A stretch of DNA of 64,000 nucleotides. Origin: BOG-908 sp964242595. GTDB taxonomy: Bacteria; Pseudomonadota; Alphaproteobacteria; Acetobacterales; Acetobacteraceae. Shown here piece by piece: positions 54,024-62,829 of the stretch. Every line of letters begins with the position of its first letter. The first letter of the stretch is position 1. The stretch covers positions 16,558 to 80,557 of the forward strand of contig CAXTBC010000007.1 of the NCBI GenBank assembly GCA_964242595.1, in the 5' to 3' direction. A program made the position numbers and the translations under genes. The notes under the pieces are model-generated. The model had not been told where the DNA came from and did no database searches. It saw only the letters and a program-made list of their open reading frames with translations.

Positions 54024-54977
54024 GTGCACCACGCTGATCGCATTCGTGCCGTCGCCAGCGACCCATCCGCCTCCGCGCGTTCGGCGCTGTTTGCGTCGTG
54101 GTCGCGATCACTCTCGCGTTACAAATTGGATCCGCTAGACGCAGGTCCGCCGCGGAGGCTGGGCGAGCGGGAGCTGGACGAGGCGAGGGCGCTCGTCGGG
54201 CCGTTGCTTTCGGCCGGTGCAGCCACGCTGGACCGGCTGTTCGCGGCGGTCGGCGGCAGCGGCTGCTGCGTGCTGTTCACGGATCGGAACGGCGTGCCCG
54301 TGGACCGGCGCAGCGCCTGCGGCGACAACGACGACTTCCGAAACTGGGGCCTGCTGCCTGGAGCGATCTGGAGCGAGGAGAGCGAGGGCACGAACGGGAT
54401 AGGCACCTGCCTGGCGGAATCCCGGCCGTTGACGATCCACCGCGACCAGCACTTCCACTTGCGCAACATCGCGCTGACCTGCGCGGTTGCACCGATCTAC
54501 GACCATCGCGGCCAGCTTGCCGCGGCGCTCGACGTGTCCTCCTGCCGTCGCGACTTGACCGAGGACGTCGTCCGCCTAATCGGCTCGGCGGTGCTCGACG
54601 CCGCCCGCAAGATTGAGGCTCGCCATTTCACGCATGCCTTTCCTGGCGCGCGCATCGTGCTCGTCACGGACACGGATTACAGCAACGGCGCGCTTCTCGC
54701 GATCGGCGATGACGACCTCGTCGTCGGTGCCACGCACGCCGCGCGGCACGCCTGCGGCATCACCGACGCGATGCTCGAACGCGGCATTCCAGCCCAGCTT
54801 GTTCTGGCACCGCAGCAGGAAGATAGAGAAAACCTCGAACGCGCAGAGCGCAGCGTGTTGCAGCGTGCGCTGGCCCGATGCGGCGGCAACGTGTCCGCTG
54901 CGGCCAAGACGCTCGGCATCAGCCGGGCGACGCTGCACCGTAAACTTCACCGCACCGGCCTGGCAAAACCGGCCTGA
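54024..54977 (+). CDS. GAF-domain, Fis-type regulator of the AcoR family without the AAA+ domain
   Basis: 317 aa from a GTG at 54024 with GGAGGAG 5 nt upstream. Residues 10-35 are the AcoR N-terminal motif (ALFASWSRSLSRYKLDPLD). The GAF sensor follows (AVGGSGCCVLFTDRNGVPVD, PGAIWSEESEGTNGIGTCLA, AVAPIYDHRGQLAAALDVSS). The C-terminal Fis helix-turn-helix is RCGGNVSAAAKTLGISRATL then HRKLHR. The sigma-54 ATPase domain that normally lies between is absent (no Walker A, no GAFTGA), so it cannot act on sigma-54. It is divergent from the alcohol dehydrogenase operon. Confidence 0.85.
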   Translation: MHHADRIRAVASDPSASARSALFASWSRSLSRYKLDPLDAGPPRRLGERELDEARALVGPLLSAGAATLDRLFAAVGGSGCCVLFTDRNGVPVDRRSACGDNDDFRNWGLLPGAIWSEESEGTNGIGTCLAESRPLTIHRDQHFHLRNIALTCAVAPIYDHRGQLAAALDVSSCRRDLTEDVVRLIGSAVLDAARKIEARHFTHAFPGARIVLVTDTDYSNGALLAIGDDDLVVGATHAARHACGITDAMLERGIPAQLVLAPQQEDRENLERAERSVLQRALARCGGNVSAAAKTLGISRATLHRKLHRTGLAKPA

Positions 54978-55132
54978 GCGATCGGCAAAGTCCACTACTA
55001 CAATAAAACTGACTTGGCTGGTAGAACGACTATCTGCGCTGAGCACGCCGGTCGTCAGTAGCTCGAATCGCCGGCTGGCCTTGCTTTAAGCCAGCCAGGC
55101 AACCCTTGCCGTAGTAAGCTGGGGAGTGGAGC

Positions 55133-55216
55133 TTACTTCTTAGCCTCGGCACAAGCGTAGCTGTTGATTTCGGCGCCTAGCGCCACTTCGACGATCTTCG
55201 GCGCTTTCCAGGCCAT
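55133..55216 (-). CDS. pqqA: PQQ precursor peptide PqqA
   Basis: 27 aa: MAWKAPKIVEVALGAEINSY, then ACAEAKK. The conserved Glu16 and Tyr20 in E-x3-Y are the residues joined by PqqE to make pyrroloquinoline quinone. GGGAG lies 9 nt upstream of the ATG. Too short for normal ORF thresholds. No pqqB-E genes follow before the convergent regulator gene ends at 54977, so this copy is separate from the rest of the pathway. It supplies precursor for the neighbouring quinoprotein. Confidence 0.92.
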   Translation of the reverse strand: MAWKAPKIVEVALGAEINSYACAEAKK

Positions 55217-55404
55217 GTTCTTGATCTCCCTTGTTGCAGCAAGAACGAAAAGTAACATCGTAAAAACATCCAGTTAATCGGAAGCCTTGCGGTCACAAGA
55301 CATCGAACCTCTCGGAAAGCGGGGTCGCCGCTATCCTATTTCGTGTTTTGGTAAGGGCACTTCGAACTTGATGCACCAATACTGTCGTTAAAAGTTCTGT
55401 CCTC
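55217..55404. other. region upstream of pqqA
   Basis: About 190 bp with relatively high AT. It should hold the pqqA promoter; no clear operator like TGTCGCA was found here. Confidence 0.4.
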
Positions 55405-55945
55405 AGGAAGGCCAGGGGCTCTGCCCCTGGACCCCGCTAAGGGCAAGTTCTTAGACTCTGTCCGGAAGGCTATGCCGGCTTGCGTAGTTTTCGGATCATG
55501 AGGCGGACAGAGGCGAGGCGCATGAAGGCGAGTGCGTTATGGCTTCGGTTCTCCCAGTCTTTAGCCAGCCTGCGGCTCGGTTGAGGCAGGTGATGGTGCG
55601 CTCGACCAGCCAGCGCCTCGGTAGCACTACGAAGCGGTGTAGTTCGGAGCGCTTGACGATCTCGACTTGCAGCTGGTCCATCGCCTTGGCCACGGCATCG
55701 GCGAACCGCGGGCCTTGGTAGCCAGCGTCGGCGTACAGCCTCGGTTGTCGTCGGTCCACATGCAACCACCCAGCAAATCGGCGCTGGACCCAGCGAATCA
55801 CAACCGACTCTCCCAACTCAAGAACCTGCCGGACAGACACAAAAAACCTGTTTGTCAGAGAGTTCTAAACAGATGGGGGTCTAGGGCCTCGAGGCCCCGT
55901 CACGCGACCGCGTGCTGCGCACGACGGTTTGTGGCAGAGCCCATG
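55405..55945. repeat. GC-rich dispersed repeat, family B, split by an IS5 remnant
   Basis: Left part 55405-55455 (GGCCAGGGGCTCTGCCCCTG, CTAAGGGCAAGTTCTTAG); right part 55843-55945 (AACCTGTTTGTCAGAGAG, GGGCCTCGAGGCCCC, CGTCACGCGACCGCGTGCTG). Compared with the intact copy at 33741-33897 the insertion lies at the same internal TTAG as in the copy at 12463-12739. Confidence 0.82.
55456..55842 (-). mobile_element. internally deleted IS5-family element with frameshifted transposase end
   Basis: Ends CTGTCCGGAAGGC and, inverted, CTGTCCGGCAGG form terminal repeats. The minus strand encodes YADAGYQGPRFADAVAKAMD, then VEIVKRSELHRFVVLPRRWL and VERTITCLNR, then (other frame) RLAKDWENRSHNALAFMRLA with SVRLMIRKLRKP: the C-terminal third of an IS5-type transposase (final catalytic Glu in VERT). 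The first two thirds are missing. Confidence 0.8.
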
Positions 55946-55996
55946 CGATCGAGTCTCCGGCGCCAGAGGCAGAGCCTCTGATTCTTCAAAACAGGT

Positions 55997-56981
55997 TCAG
56001 AACCGCAAGCTTTGCGACAGCCCCTCTGGCCCAAGCCCGATTACCTGTACCTCGTGTCCAGGCGACAACGTCAGGATCGAGCCCCCGACGCCATCGCCGG
56101 TGATCTCGGGAAATCCATCTTGCGGCAGCAGGATGGAAAGGCCCGGCACGGCCAGAACAGTTACGTCGGCCGCGAGCGACGCAATGGAGAGAGCCAGGCC
56201 GGACGCACTGTCCATGATGTCCGTCTGGCCGCTGCCCAGCGCCACCGTCGCGTCGGCCCCGCTGATGAACAACGCCAGCGTGCCGCCATCGCCCACTAGA
56301 GTGTCGCCCGGGCCGGTCAACGAGCCCGCTGCCGCCCGACACGCTGTCGCTGCCGTTCCCCGCCCGCACACTCTGTCCACTTCCCGACCCGAAGGCCACC
56401 TGATCGTTCCCGCCACCGAACAGGATCGTGTTGTTGTTGCCGCCGAGCGCCACGCTGTCCTGGCCGTTGCCGAGTGTCAGGCCGACAAGGCCGGTGCCGC
56501 CCACCACGCAATCGGCACCATCTCCCGCACGCACCAAGTGGCCGTTGCCGTTGCCGAGCAGGACCGTGTCCCGGCCTCTGCCGAGCAGGATGGTGTTGTC
56601 GTTGTCGCCGAGTGCCACATGGTCGGCGCCATCGCCTAGGCTGAGGCTGGCGACGCCGCTGCCGCCATCCAACGTGTCGCTCCCGTTGCCGGCGCTGACG
56701 GAACTCCCCGTCCCGGCGCCGAGAGTGACGCCGTCGGCGCCGCTGCCGAGCGCGAGGTAGACCTCGCTGCCGACCATCGACACGCTGTCGCGTCCGTTGC
56801 CCAAGGTGATGCCGGACAGGCTGCCGATGTCCTCGATCGCCACCCCGCCGTTGCCGGCGGCCACGAGGTCGCCGGTGCCGCCGGACAGGTCGATCCAGTC
56901 GTTCTGCCGGTCGATCAGGAGGGTGGCGTCGTTGCCGGTGAGCGTCTCGTTCAGGCTCCGCTTCGCGAAACGATCACGTTC
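55997..56981 (-). pseudogene. beta-roll repeat protein remnant (LGNG-x-D repeats), frameshifted
   Basis: From about 56960 on the minus strand the frame shows SLNETLTGNDATLLIDRQND and then a chain of 9-residue units like SLGDGADHVALGDNDNTILL and GNGRDSVSMVGSEVYLALGS, as in RTX-like adhesins and polysaccharide-associated surface proteins. Near 56320 a frameshift interrupts it; the next frame gives GSLTGPGDTLVGDGGTLALF and ends SLSQSLRF. No start codon with a ribosome site is found and the open frame runs into the acyltransferase stop region, so both ends are defective. Confidence 0.7.
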
Positions 56982-58264
56982 CTAACCGCCGTCTCCACCT
57001 CACGCGCCCTGGCTGTCGGGCGGCCGTAAGGGCCGGCGGCGGAGACGGCACGCACGGATCGGCTTCTGTCCAGGATCCGCCGGGCGAGGCGCTGACAGGG
57101 CAGTTCGAACCAGCGTTGCAGGGCAGCGGCCGCGGCGACGCAAAACGCGGCCACCACCAGCAGGCAGGCCACACGGACCCAGAGCGGGCTGGCCGCCAGC
57201 CTGCCCCCGTAAGCCCAGAGCGACAGCTGAAGTGGCATGTAGTGAATGAGGTAGAAGGAGAAAGAGATGCGGCCCAGGAACACTGCCGGGCGACTCGCCA
57301 GCACGGCGTCCACCGGGCCACGCCGGTAGGCCAAGGCGAGGATGAGGCTGCAGAAGCCGAACACGGCGAACAGGTTGAGCGGACGCCACGTCAGGCACAG
57401 CAAGATCCAGCCGGACGACAGCACGCTCAGCATGGCCGCCCGGCGCCCGCCATCCGGCCAGAACCGGAAGCAACGCTGCAGCAGGATGCCGGCGGCGAAG
57501 CAGAACGCCATGCGGACCAGCCCGAACCCTGCCGTCGGGTTGTCGGTCGCGTGCCCGAAGCCCGCCAGCGCGCCGGTCAGCAGCAGCAGGCTGAGCGCCG
57601 CGCCCAGCAGCGCCAGCCCTGCCGAGCGGCACCGGCTGGCGGCCCAGGCGAGCAGCGGGAACAGCGCGTAGCCGAACACCTCGGCGCTCAGGCTCCAGGC
57701 AGGGCCGTTCCACTGCCCCGGCTTAATCACCGACCAGGTCTGCGCCAGGAACAGCGACTGCACGAAGCCGGGCACGGAGAAGTCGTGGTCGTGATAAGGG
57801 ACGGGAACGCCGTGCCGGAAGCGTGTCCAGGTGACGAAGCCTGGCAGGCAGAGCGCCATGGGCGCGAGAGCGAGCAGGACGAGCGTGTTCAGCGGGTACA
57901 CCCGGAAGAAGCGCAGGACATAGAATCGCCATACCGCGTCACGCCCGATCAAGACGAAATCGTCCTCGTGGGTGTGCATGAGAATGAAGCCGGATAGCAC
58001 GAAGAACAGGTCCACGCCCCGGAAACCGTTGTACATGAAGCTGTTCTGGTTGACGGACGGCGCGTTCAGGTAAGTGGCCAGCACGATCTGCGCATGTGTC
58101 AGGCAGACGTAGAAAGCCGCAACGCCGCGTATCCCGGTCAGGCTGGGAATCGCCGTGCCGGCCCGACGCGGCAGCGTGCGAACGGGACTGCTCTCCTGCA
58201 AGATGTGCCCTCCGGCCCTGGCGGAGGGACGTAGCAGGCGCTTCGGATGCCACGTAGAACGCAT
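56951..58264 (-). CDS. membrane acyltransferase (acyltransferase-3 family)
   Basis: 437 aa from ATG 58264. Motifs SLTGIRGVAAFYVCLTHAQI (catalytic His equivalent region), GFRGVDLFFVLSGFILMHTH and GPAWSLSAEVFGYALFPLLA are typical of OafA/ExoZ-type O-acyltransferases, with about ten transmembrane helices. It would add acetyl or similar groups to a surface polysaccharide. The last 50 residues are basic and possibly not original. Its 3' end overlaps the open frame of the repeat-protein remnant. Confidence 0.88.
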   Translation of the reverse strand: MRSTWHPKRLLRPSARAGGHILQESSPVRTLPRRAGTAIPSLTGIRGVAAFYVCLTHAQIVLATYLNAPSVNQNSFMYNGFRGVDLFFVLSGFILMHTHEDDFVLIGRDAVWRFYVLRFFRVYPLNTLVLLALAPMALCLPGFVTWTRFRHGVPVPYHDHDFSVPGFVQSLFLAQTWSVIKPGQWNGPAWSLSAEVFGYALFPLLAWAASRCRSAGLALLGAALSLLLLTGALAGFGHATDNPTAGFGLVRMAFCFAAGILLQRCFRFWPDGGRRAAMLSVLSSGWILLCLTWRPLNLFAVFGFCSLILALAYRRGPVDAVLASRPAVFLGRISFSFYLIHYMPLQLSLWAYGGRLAASPLWVRVACLLVVAAFCVAAAAALQRWFELPCQRLARRILDRSRSVRAVSAAGPYGRPTARAREVETAVRNVIVSRSGA

Positions 58265-58703
58265 CGGTATTACACCTACAAGTGCTTGCGCCTTCCGCAA
58301 GTCACGGAGGGTCAAGCAGGATGTTCGGAGACGAACCGAAACTTGCGCGCCAAACGTCGTGCTACGTCGTTTCAGGGAAGTTTGTTGTTTCGGTAAGGCA
58401 AGTCTTAAAGCAGCCTGGCGCAACCACGAGGAGCACGGTCACGGGCCTGTCCAAGACGCCGGTTCTCCTGAACCTGGAGACGTCTGACGACACGGGCGTC
58501 CAGCGTCACGCTTTCCGCTTGTCCCGCTAAACGCCCCGTCTCACCGTCGTTCACGCCGGGATTCCGCCGTATCGACGAGCGGGTGGTAATCCGGCTGCCA
58601 CCATCGCCCCGCTCCGGCGCCACGCTACTCTGGCCTCGCCAAGTGGAGAGCAGGTCTTGGGACAGCTTCGCGTGATCGACCGAGTTGCGGAGCGGCGTCG
58701 CCC
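58265..58703. other. intergenic region between divergent acyltransferase genes
   Basis: 439 bp, no supported gene. Short overlapping frames show no motif. It should contain the promoters of both exopolysaccharide transcription units; none was identified with confidence. Confidence 0.4.
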
Positions 58704-59861
58704 ATGAGCCCGTCCGAGCCGGAATCGTTGCTAGGCCCGGGTGAGATACGTTGCTTGACCGGCTTGCGCGGCTGCGCCGCGGTGCTGGTGATGGTCTACC
58801 ACCTCACGTTGGCTTTGCCGGCCTCCACGGTCCCGATGCAGCGCGTGTTCGCCAACGGCTATCTCTGGGTGGACCTGTTTTTCGTGCTCAGCGGTTTCGT
58901 TCTGGCCTATGCACAGAACGGAAGCTTCGTCGGCGCCTACAGCGTGCGCACCCACGTGTCATTCCTCCTCTCGCGCGTCACGCGCGTCTACCCGCTCTAC
59001 GCCCTGGTCATCCTCGAAAGCGCCGCGTTGCTTGCGACGCGCACCGGGCATGTCGGCCTCGGCGTGCTCGGCCTCAACCTGGGCATGGTGCAGGGGTGGG
59101 GACTGGCGCCCAGCCTGGAAGGGGCTGCCTGGTCGGTCAGCACGGAATGGGGGGCCTACCTGCTGTTCCCGTTGCTGCTCAGCGCCACGGTGCTGGGCTC
59201 GCGCAGGGTCGCCCTGCTTGCCGGCCTGGCCTCAGCGGCCACGCTGATCGAGCTCGCGCAAGCCGCCGGGCCGTTCGAGCAGGGGCGCCACGGGCCGCTC
59301 GACCTCTACAGCCCGGCCACCGCGGCACCGCTGTGGCGTTGCCTGACGGAGTTCACGCTGGGCCTGCTGTCCTACCGCGTTGCCAATGGTTGGGCCGGCC
59401 TCGCGCGCCGAAGCGCGTGGCTGTGCGGCAGCACCGGCATCCTGGCCGTGGCGATTGCGGCGCTGATCCTCGTCCTGCTGTGCCGGCACGGGTGGGACCT
59501 GGCGATCGTCATGCTGTTCTGCGGCCTGCTCGTCATGCTGTCGCAGCAGAGCGGCCGTCTTGCGGCCGCGCTGGCCTCGCCCGCGCCCTACCAGCTCGGC
59601 CGCTGGTCGTATTCGATCTACCTGATCCATGACAAGTTCACCCATCCGGCCACGCAGCTGCGCGGCCTGCTGGCGGCGCACGCCGCGTTCGCGTCGGGGC
59701 TCACCGTGCTGATCGCGTGCGCCGCCGTGGTTGGCTGCAGCGCGCTCACCTTCACCGTGGTGGAACAGCCGCTCCGCCGGGCGTTGATGCAGGCGCTGTA
59801 CCGCGTACCGGCACGCCGCCGCCCGCCCGCCCAGCGTTCCAGCCTGGAGGCGGGAACCTGA
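58704..59861 (+). CDS. membrane acyltransferase (acyltransferase-3 family), second gene
   Basis: 385 aa. RCLTGLRGCAAVLVMVYHLT, GYLWVDLFFVLSGFVLAYAQ, and EGAAWSVSTEWGAYLLFPLL are the family motifs; the end is SYSIYLIHDKFTHP. About ten transmembrane helices. It is not a close copy of the neighbouring acyltransferase. It is followed 2 nt later by the polymerase/ligase gene and is the first gene of the plus-strand exopolysaccharide operon. Confidence 0.9.
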   Translation: MSPSEPESLLGPGEIRCLTGLRGCAAVLVMVYHLTLALPASTVPMQRVFANGYLWVDLFFVLSGFVLAYAQNGSFVGAYSVRTHVSFLLSRVTRVYPLYALVILESAALLATRTGHVGLGVLGLNLGMVQGWGLAPSLEGAAWSVSTEWGAYLLFPLLLSATVLGSRRVALLAGLASAATLIELAQAAGPFEQGRHGPLDLYSPATAAPLWRCLTEFTLGLLSYRVANGWAGLARRSAWLCGSTGILAVAIAALILVLLCRHGWDLAIVMLFCGLLVMLSQQSGRLAAALASPAPYQLGRWSYSIYLIHDKFTHPATQLRGLLAAHAAFASGLTVLIACAAVVGCSALTFTVVEQPLRRALMQALYRVPARRRPPAQRSSLEAGT

Positions 59862-59863
59862 CG

Positions 59864-61348
59864 ATGCGGGCAAACGCGTCCGGCACCGACCGGCAACCCG
59901 GCAACCGCGCATGGCGGGACCTCCGGCTGGTCCTGCCTGTGCTGTTCGCGTCCTGCGCCTGCGTGGTGGCGAGCGTGCTGCTATCGGCCACGCTGCCTTG
60001 GGCACCGATGATACCGCTCGGCCTGGTGGCGGCGGGCCTGGCCGCCTGGCTCGTGCTCGCCGCCGCCTGCGGCTCTCCCGCCGCCATCATGCTCTACGCA
60101 GCCGTCCTGGTGTTCCTGACCAACGCGCAGTTCCGCGTGCGCGGCGCCGGTGACATCCAGGGCGACTGGCAGAGCGCGCTCAAGTTTCTCGTCTGGATGG
60201 GCGCGGGCGTCATCGGCGCCACGCACCTGCCGTCGTTCCGCCGCCTCGTGTCGCGGCCGGGCAGCGCGCTCTGGCTCGCCTACATCGTCGTCGCACTGCT
60301 CTCCAGCCTGTACTCGCCGGCCGCCGGCTACAGCTTCGGTTGCGCGCTGGCGCTGCTCTGCCTGTTCGCCTTCTCCTTCGCGCTGACCACCGGTCTGTCG
60401 CAGTCGCAGCTCCTCTGGACCGTCGCCATCGCGATCACCGTCTTCAACATCGGCGGCTGGGTGGTGTTCTTCGTCGATCCGGACCTCGGCGTCTCGGCCG
60501 CCTGGACCACCTCGGGGCTCAAGATGCGCATGTGCGGCCTGGCCGGGCAGGCGACCAACCTCGGCGCCGTCTGCGCGGTCGGCGTCGGTGCGGTCTTCGT
60601 GCTCTGGTACGAGGCGCGCTGCACCACGCTCCCCGCGATCGCACTGGGCGGCTTCGCGTTGGCGACCCTGCTGAAGAGCGACGCGCGCACCACTGAGATC
60701 GCGACAATCGCCGGGATCGGCCTGGTCCTGGCCTCGCGCCGCGCCGGGCTGGTGGTGGCCGGCGGGCTGTCGGCGGCGGCCGCCGTGGTGCTGTTGCAGG
60801 TGTTTCCCAAGCTGCCCGGACTGCTCGGCGCGCAGTTCAGCCGGTCCGGCGACCCCACCGAGGTGTTCACCCTGACGGGCCGGCTGGAGATCTGGGACTT
60901 CGCCTGGCAGCAGATCCTGCTGAGCCCGGTCCTCGGCTACGGCTACAACTCGAGCAAGGTCGTGCTCGGCAGCCATGTCGGGTTCGAGAACGGCCTGATG
61001 GTCGACTCCGCCCACAACATGTACCTGCAGAACCTGCTCTCGGTGGGGCTGCTCGGCCTGATACCGCTGGTCGGCCTGCTGGGCTACCTGCTCTACACCT
61101 GCTTCAGGCGCCCCGTGCCCATCGTGCTCTACACGCTGGTCATCGTGCTGGTCTCGAGCATCTCGGACACCGACGCGATCGGCACCACGCCGACGCTGGT
61201 GACGATCCTGCTGTTCGCCGTCTCGGTCTGGCCGGGACTGGGCAGGGCGGCCGGCGACGCCGGCCGTCACGGGGCTTTGCTGCCCACACCGACCGCCCGC
61301 AGGACCACGCCTCAGGGCGCGGCCTTTCAGGAAGGACAAGCACGATGA
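59864..61348 (+). CDS. O-antigen ligase / Wzy-like polysaccharide polymerase
   Basis: 494 aa, ATG 59864 close after the acyltransferase. About 11-12 transmembrane helices, and a large periplasmic loop with the Wzy_C motif SAHNMYLQNLLSVGLLGLIP preceded by LTGRLEIWDFAWQQILLSPV and GYGYNSS. These are the usual features of polymerases and ligases of surface glycans. Given the ManC neighbour, polymerisation of a mannose-containing exopolysaccharide is likely; a ligase role cannot be ruled out. Start overlaps none; its stop overlaps manC (ATGA). Confidence 0.85.
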   Translation: MRANASGTDRQPGNRAWRDLRLVLPVLFASCACVVASVLLSATLPWAPMIPLGLVAAGLAAWLVLAAACGSPAAIMLYAAVLVFLTNAQFRVRGAGDIQGDWQSALKFLVWMGAGVIGATHLPSFRRLVSRPGSALWLAYIVVALLSSLYSPAAGYSFGCALALLCLFAFSFALTTGLSQSQLLWTVAIAITVFNIGGWVVFFVDPDLGVSAAWTTSGLKMRMCGLAGQATNLGAVCAVGVGAVFVLWYEARCTTLPAIALGGFALATLLKSDARTTEIATIAGIGLVLASRRAGLVVAGGLSAAAAVVLLQVFPKLPGLLGAQFSRSGDPTEVFTLTGRLEIWDFAWQQILLSPVLGYGYNSSKVVLGSHVGFENGLMVDSAHNMYLQNLLSVGLLGLIPLVGLLGYLLYTCFRRPVPIVLYTLVIVLVSSISDTDAIGTTPTLVTILLFAVSVWPGLGRAAGDAGRHGALLPTPTARRTTPQGAAFQEGQAR

Positions 61349-62829
61349 TTTCGCAGACGTTCGACCGGGTGGCCCAGGTGGCGGACCGCCACGTGCAGGC
61401 CGGCACCGCAAGTATGCTGGTGGTGCCGGTGATCCTGTCGGGCGGGTCAGGCACACGGCTCTGGCCGGTCTCGCGCGGCAGCTTCCCCAAGCAGTTCTGG
61501 CCGCTGCTCTCCGACCAGACGCTGGTGCAGGAGACGGTCAGGCGCGCGGCGGCAAGCGGCTTCGCGCCGCCGCTGGTGGTCTGCAACCAGGAACACCGCT
61601 TTCTCATCGCCGAACAGCTGCGCGAGGCGGGGATCGGCGGCGCGCGCATCGTGCTGGAGCCGTGCGGGCGCAACAGCGCCCCGGCCATCACCGCGGCCGC
61701 GCTGATCGTGGCCGAGCAGGCTCCCGACGCGGTGGTCTGGATGATGCCGGCCGACGCGGCCATCACGAGGACCGAGGCGCTGGGCGAGGCGATGAACCGC
61801 GCCGTGACCGCGGCCAGGGCCGGGCGGATCGTGACGTTCGGCATGACGCCGCGCTCGGCCGAGACCGGCTACGGCTACATCGAGGCAGGGGCCGAGCTGG
61901 ACGCGGCGCCCGGCGTGCATGAGGTGCTGCGCTTCGTCGAGAAGCCCGATGCCGTCACCGCCGTGCAACTGGCCGCCGACGGCAGGCACCTGTGGAACTC
62001 CGGCATGTTCGTCTTCAGGGCCAGCACGCTGTTGCAGGAGATGGAGCGGTTCGCGCCTGACGTGTTGCACGCCGTCCGTGGGGCGCTGGCAGCCCGCACC
62101 GCGGACCTCGACTTCATCCGCCTCGGGGTCGAAGCGTTCGCGGGCTGCCCGAACATCAGCCTCGACTACGCCGTGGCCGAGCGCACCCGCCTGGCCGCCG
62201 TGGTGTCGGCCGACCTGGGATGGTCCGACGTGGGGAGCTGGGGCGCGCTGTGGGAGCTGGGCGAGAAGGACGCCCAGGGCAACGTGACCGTGGGCGACGT
62301 CATGCTCGAAGGCGCCAGCGACTGCTACGCGCGCAGCGACGGCATGCTGACCGCGGTCGTGGGCCTGCAGGACACCATCGTGGTGACCACGGGCGACGCC
62401 GTGTTGGCCATGCACCGGGACCGCGCGCAAGACGTGAAAACCATCGTGGAGCGGCTGCGCGCGGCGGGCCGGCACGAGGCGTCCTCGCATGACCGCTGCT
62501 ACAGGCCGTGGGGGTTCTACGAATCGCTGATCAACGCCGCGCGCTTCCAGGTCAAGCGCATCGTCGTCAAGCCGGCCGAACGGCTGTCGCTGCAGAAGCA
62601 TTTCCACCGAGCCGAGCACTGGGTGGTGGTGGCCGGCACCGCCCTGGTCACCCGAGACGGCGACGAGGTGCTGTTGCGGGAGAACGAGAGCATCTACCTG
62701 CCGCTGGGCTGCGTCCACCGCCTGGAAAACCCGGGCAGGATACCTCTGGAGCTGATCGAGGTGCAGTCCGGCGGCTATTTGGGCGAGGACGACATCGTGC
62801 GGTTCGAGGACGTCTATGGGCGCGCTTAG
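61345..62829 (+). CDS. manC: mannose-1-phosphate guanylyltransferase / mannose-6-phosphate isomerase
   Basis: 494 aa bifunctional enzyme. Nucleotide signature LSGGSGTRLWPVSRGSFPKQ (N-terminal, about 32-51), DLGWSDVGSW, and a C-terminal cupin isomerase with RPWGFYESLINAARFQVKRI then LSLQKHFHRAEHWVVVAGTA. It makes GDP-mannose for the polysaccharide. It is coupled to the preceding gene by an ATGA overlap and overlaps the next gene by 14 nt. An earlier residue stretch (MISQTFDRVAQVADRHVQAG) is a short extension; a start at Met24 is possible. Confidence 0.93.
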   Translation: MISQTFDRVAQVADRHVQAGTASMLVVPVILSGGSGTRLWPVSRGSFPKQFWPLLSDQTLVQETVRRAAASGFAPPLVVCNQEHRFLIAEQLREAGIGGARIVLEPCGRNSAPAITAAALIVAEQAPDAVVWMMPADAAITRTEALGEAMNRAVTAARAGRIVTFGMTPRSAETGYGYIEAGAELDAAPGVHEVLRFVEKPDAVTAVQLAADGRHLWNSGMFVFRASTLLQEMERFAPDVLHAVRGALAARTADLDFIRLGVEAFAGCPNISLDYAVAERTRLAAVVSADLGWSDVGSWGALWELGEKDAQGNVTVGDVMLEGASDCYARSDGMLTAVVGLQDTIVVTTGDAVLAMHRDRAQDVKTIVERLRAAGRHEASSHDRCYRPWGFYESLINAARFQVKRIVVKPAERLSLQKHFHRAEHWVVVAGTALVTRDGDEVLLRENESIYLPLGCVHRLENPGRIPLELIEVQSGGYLGEDDIVRFEDVYGRA

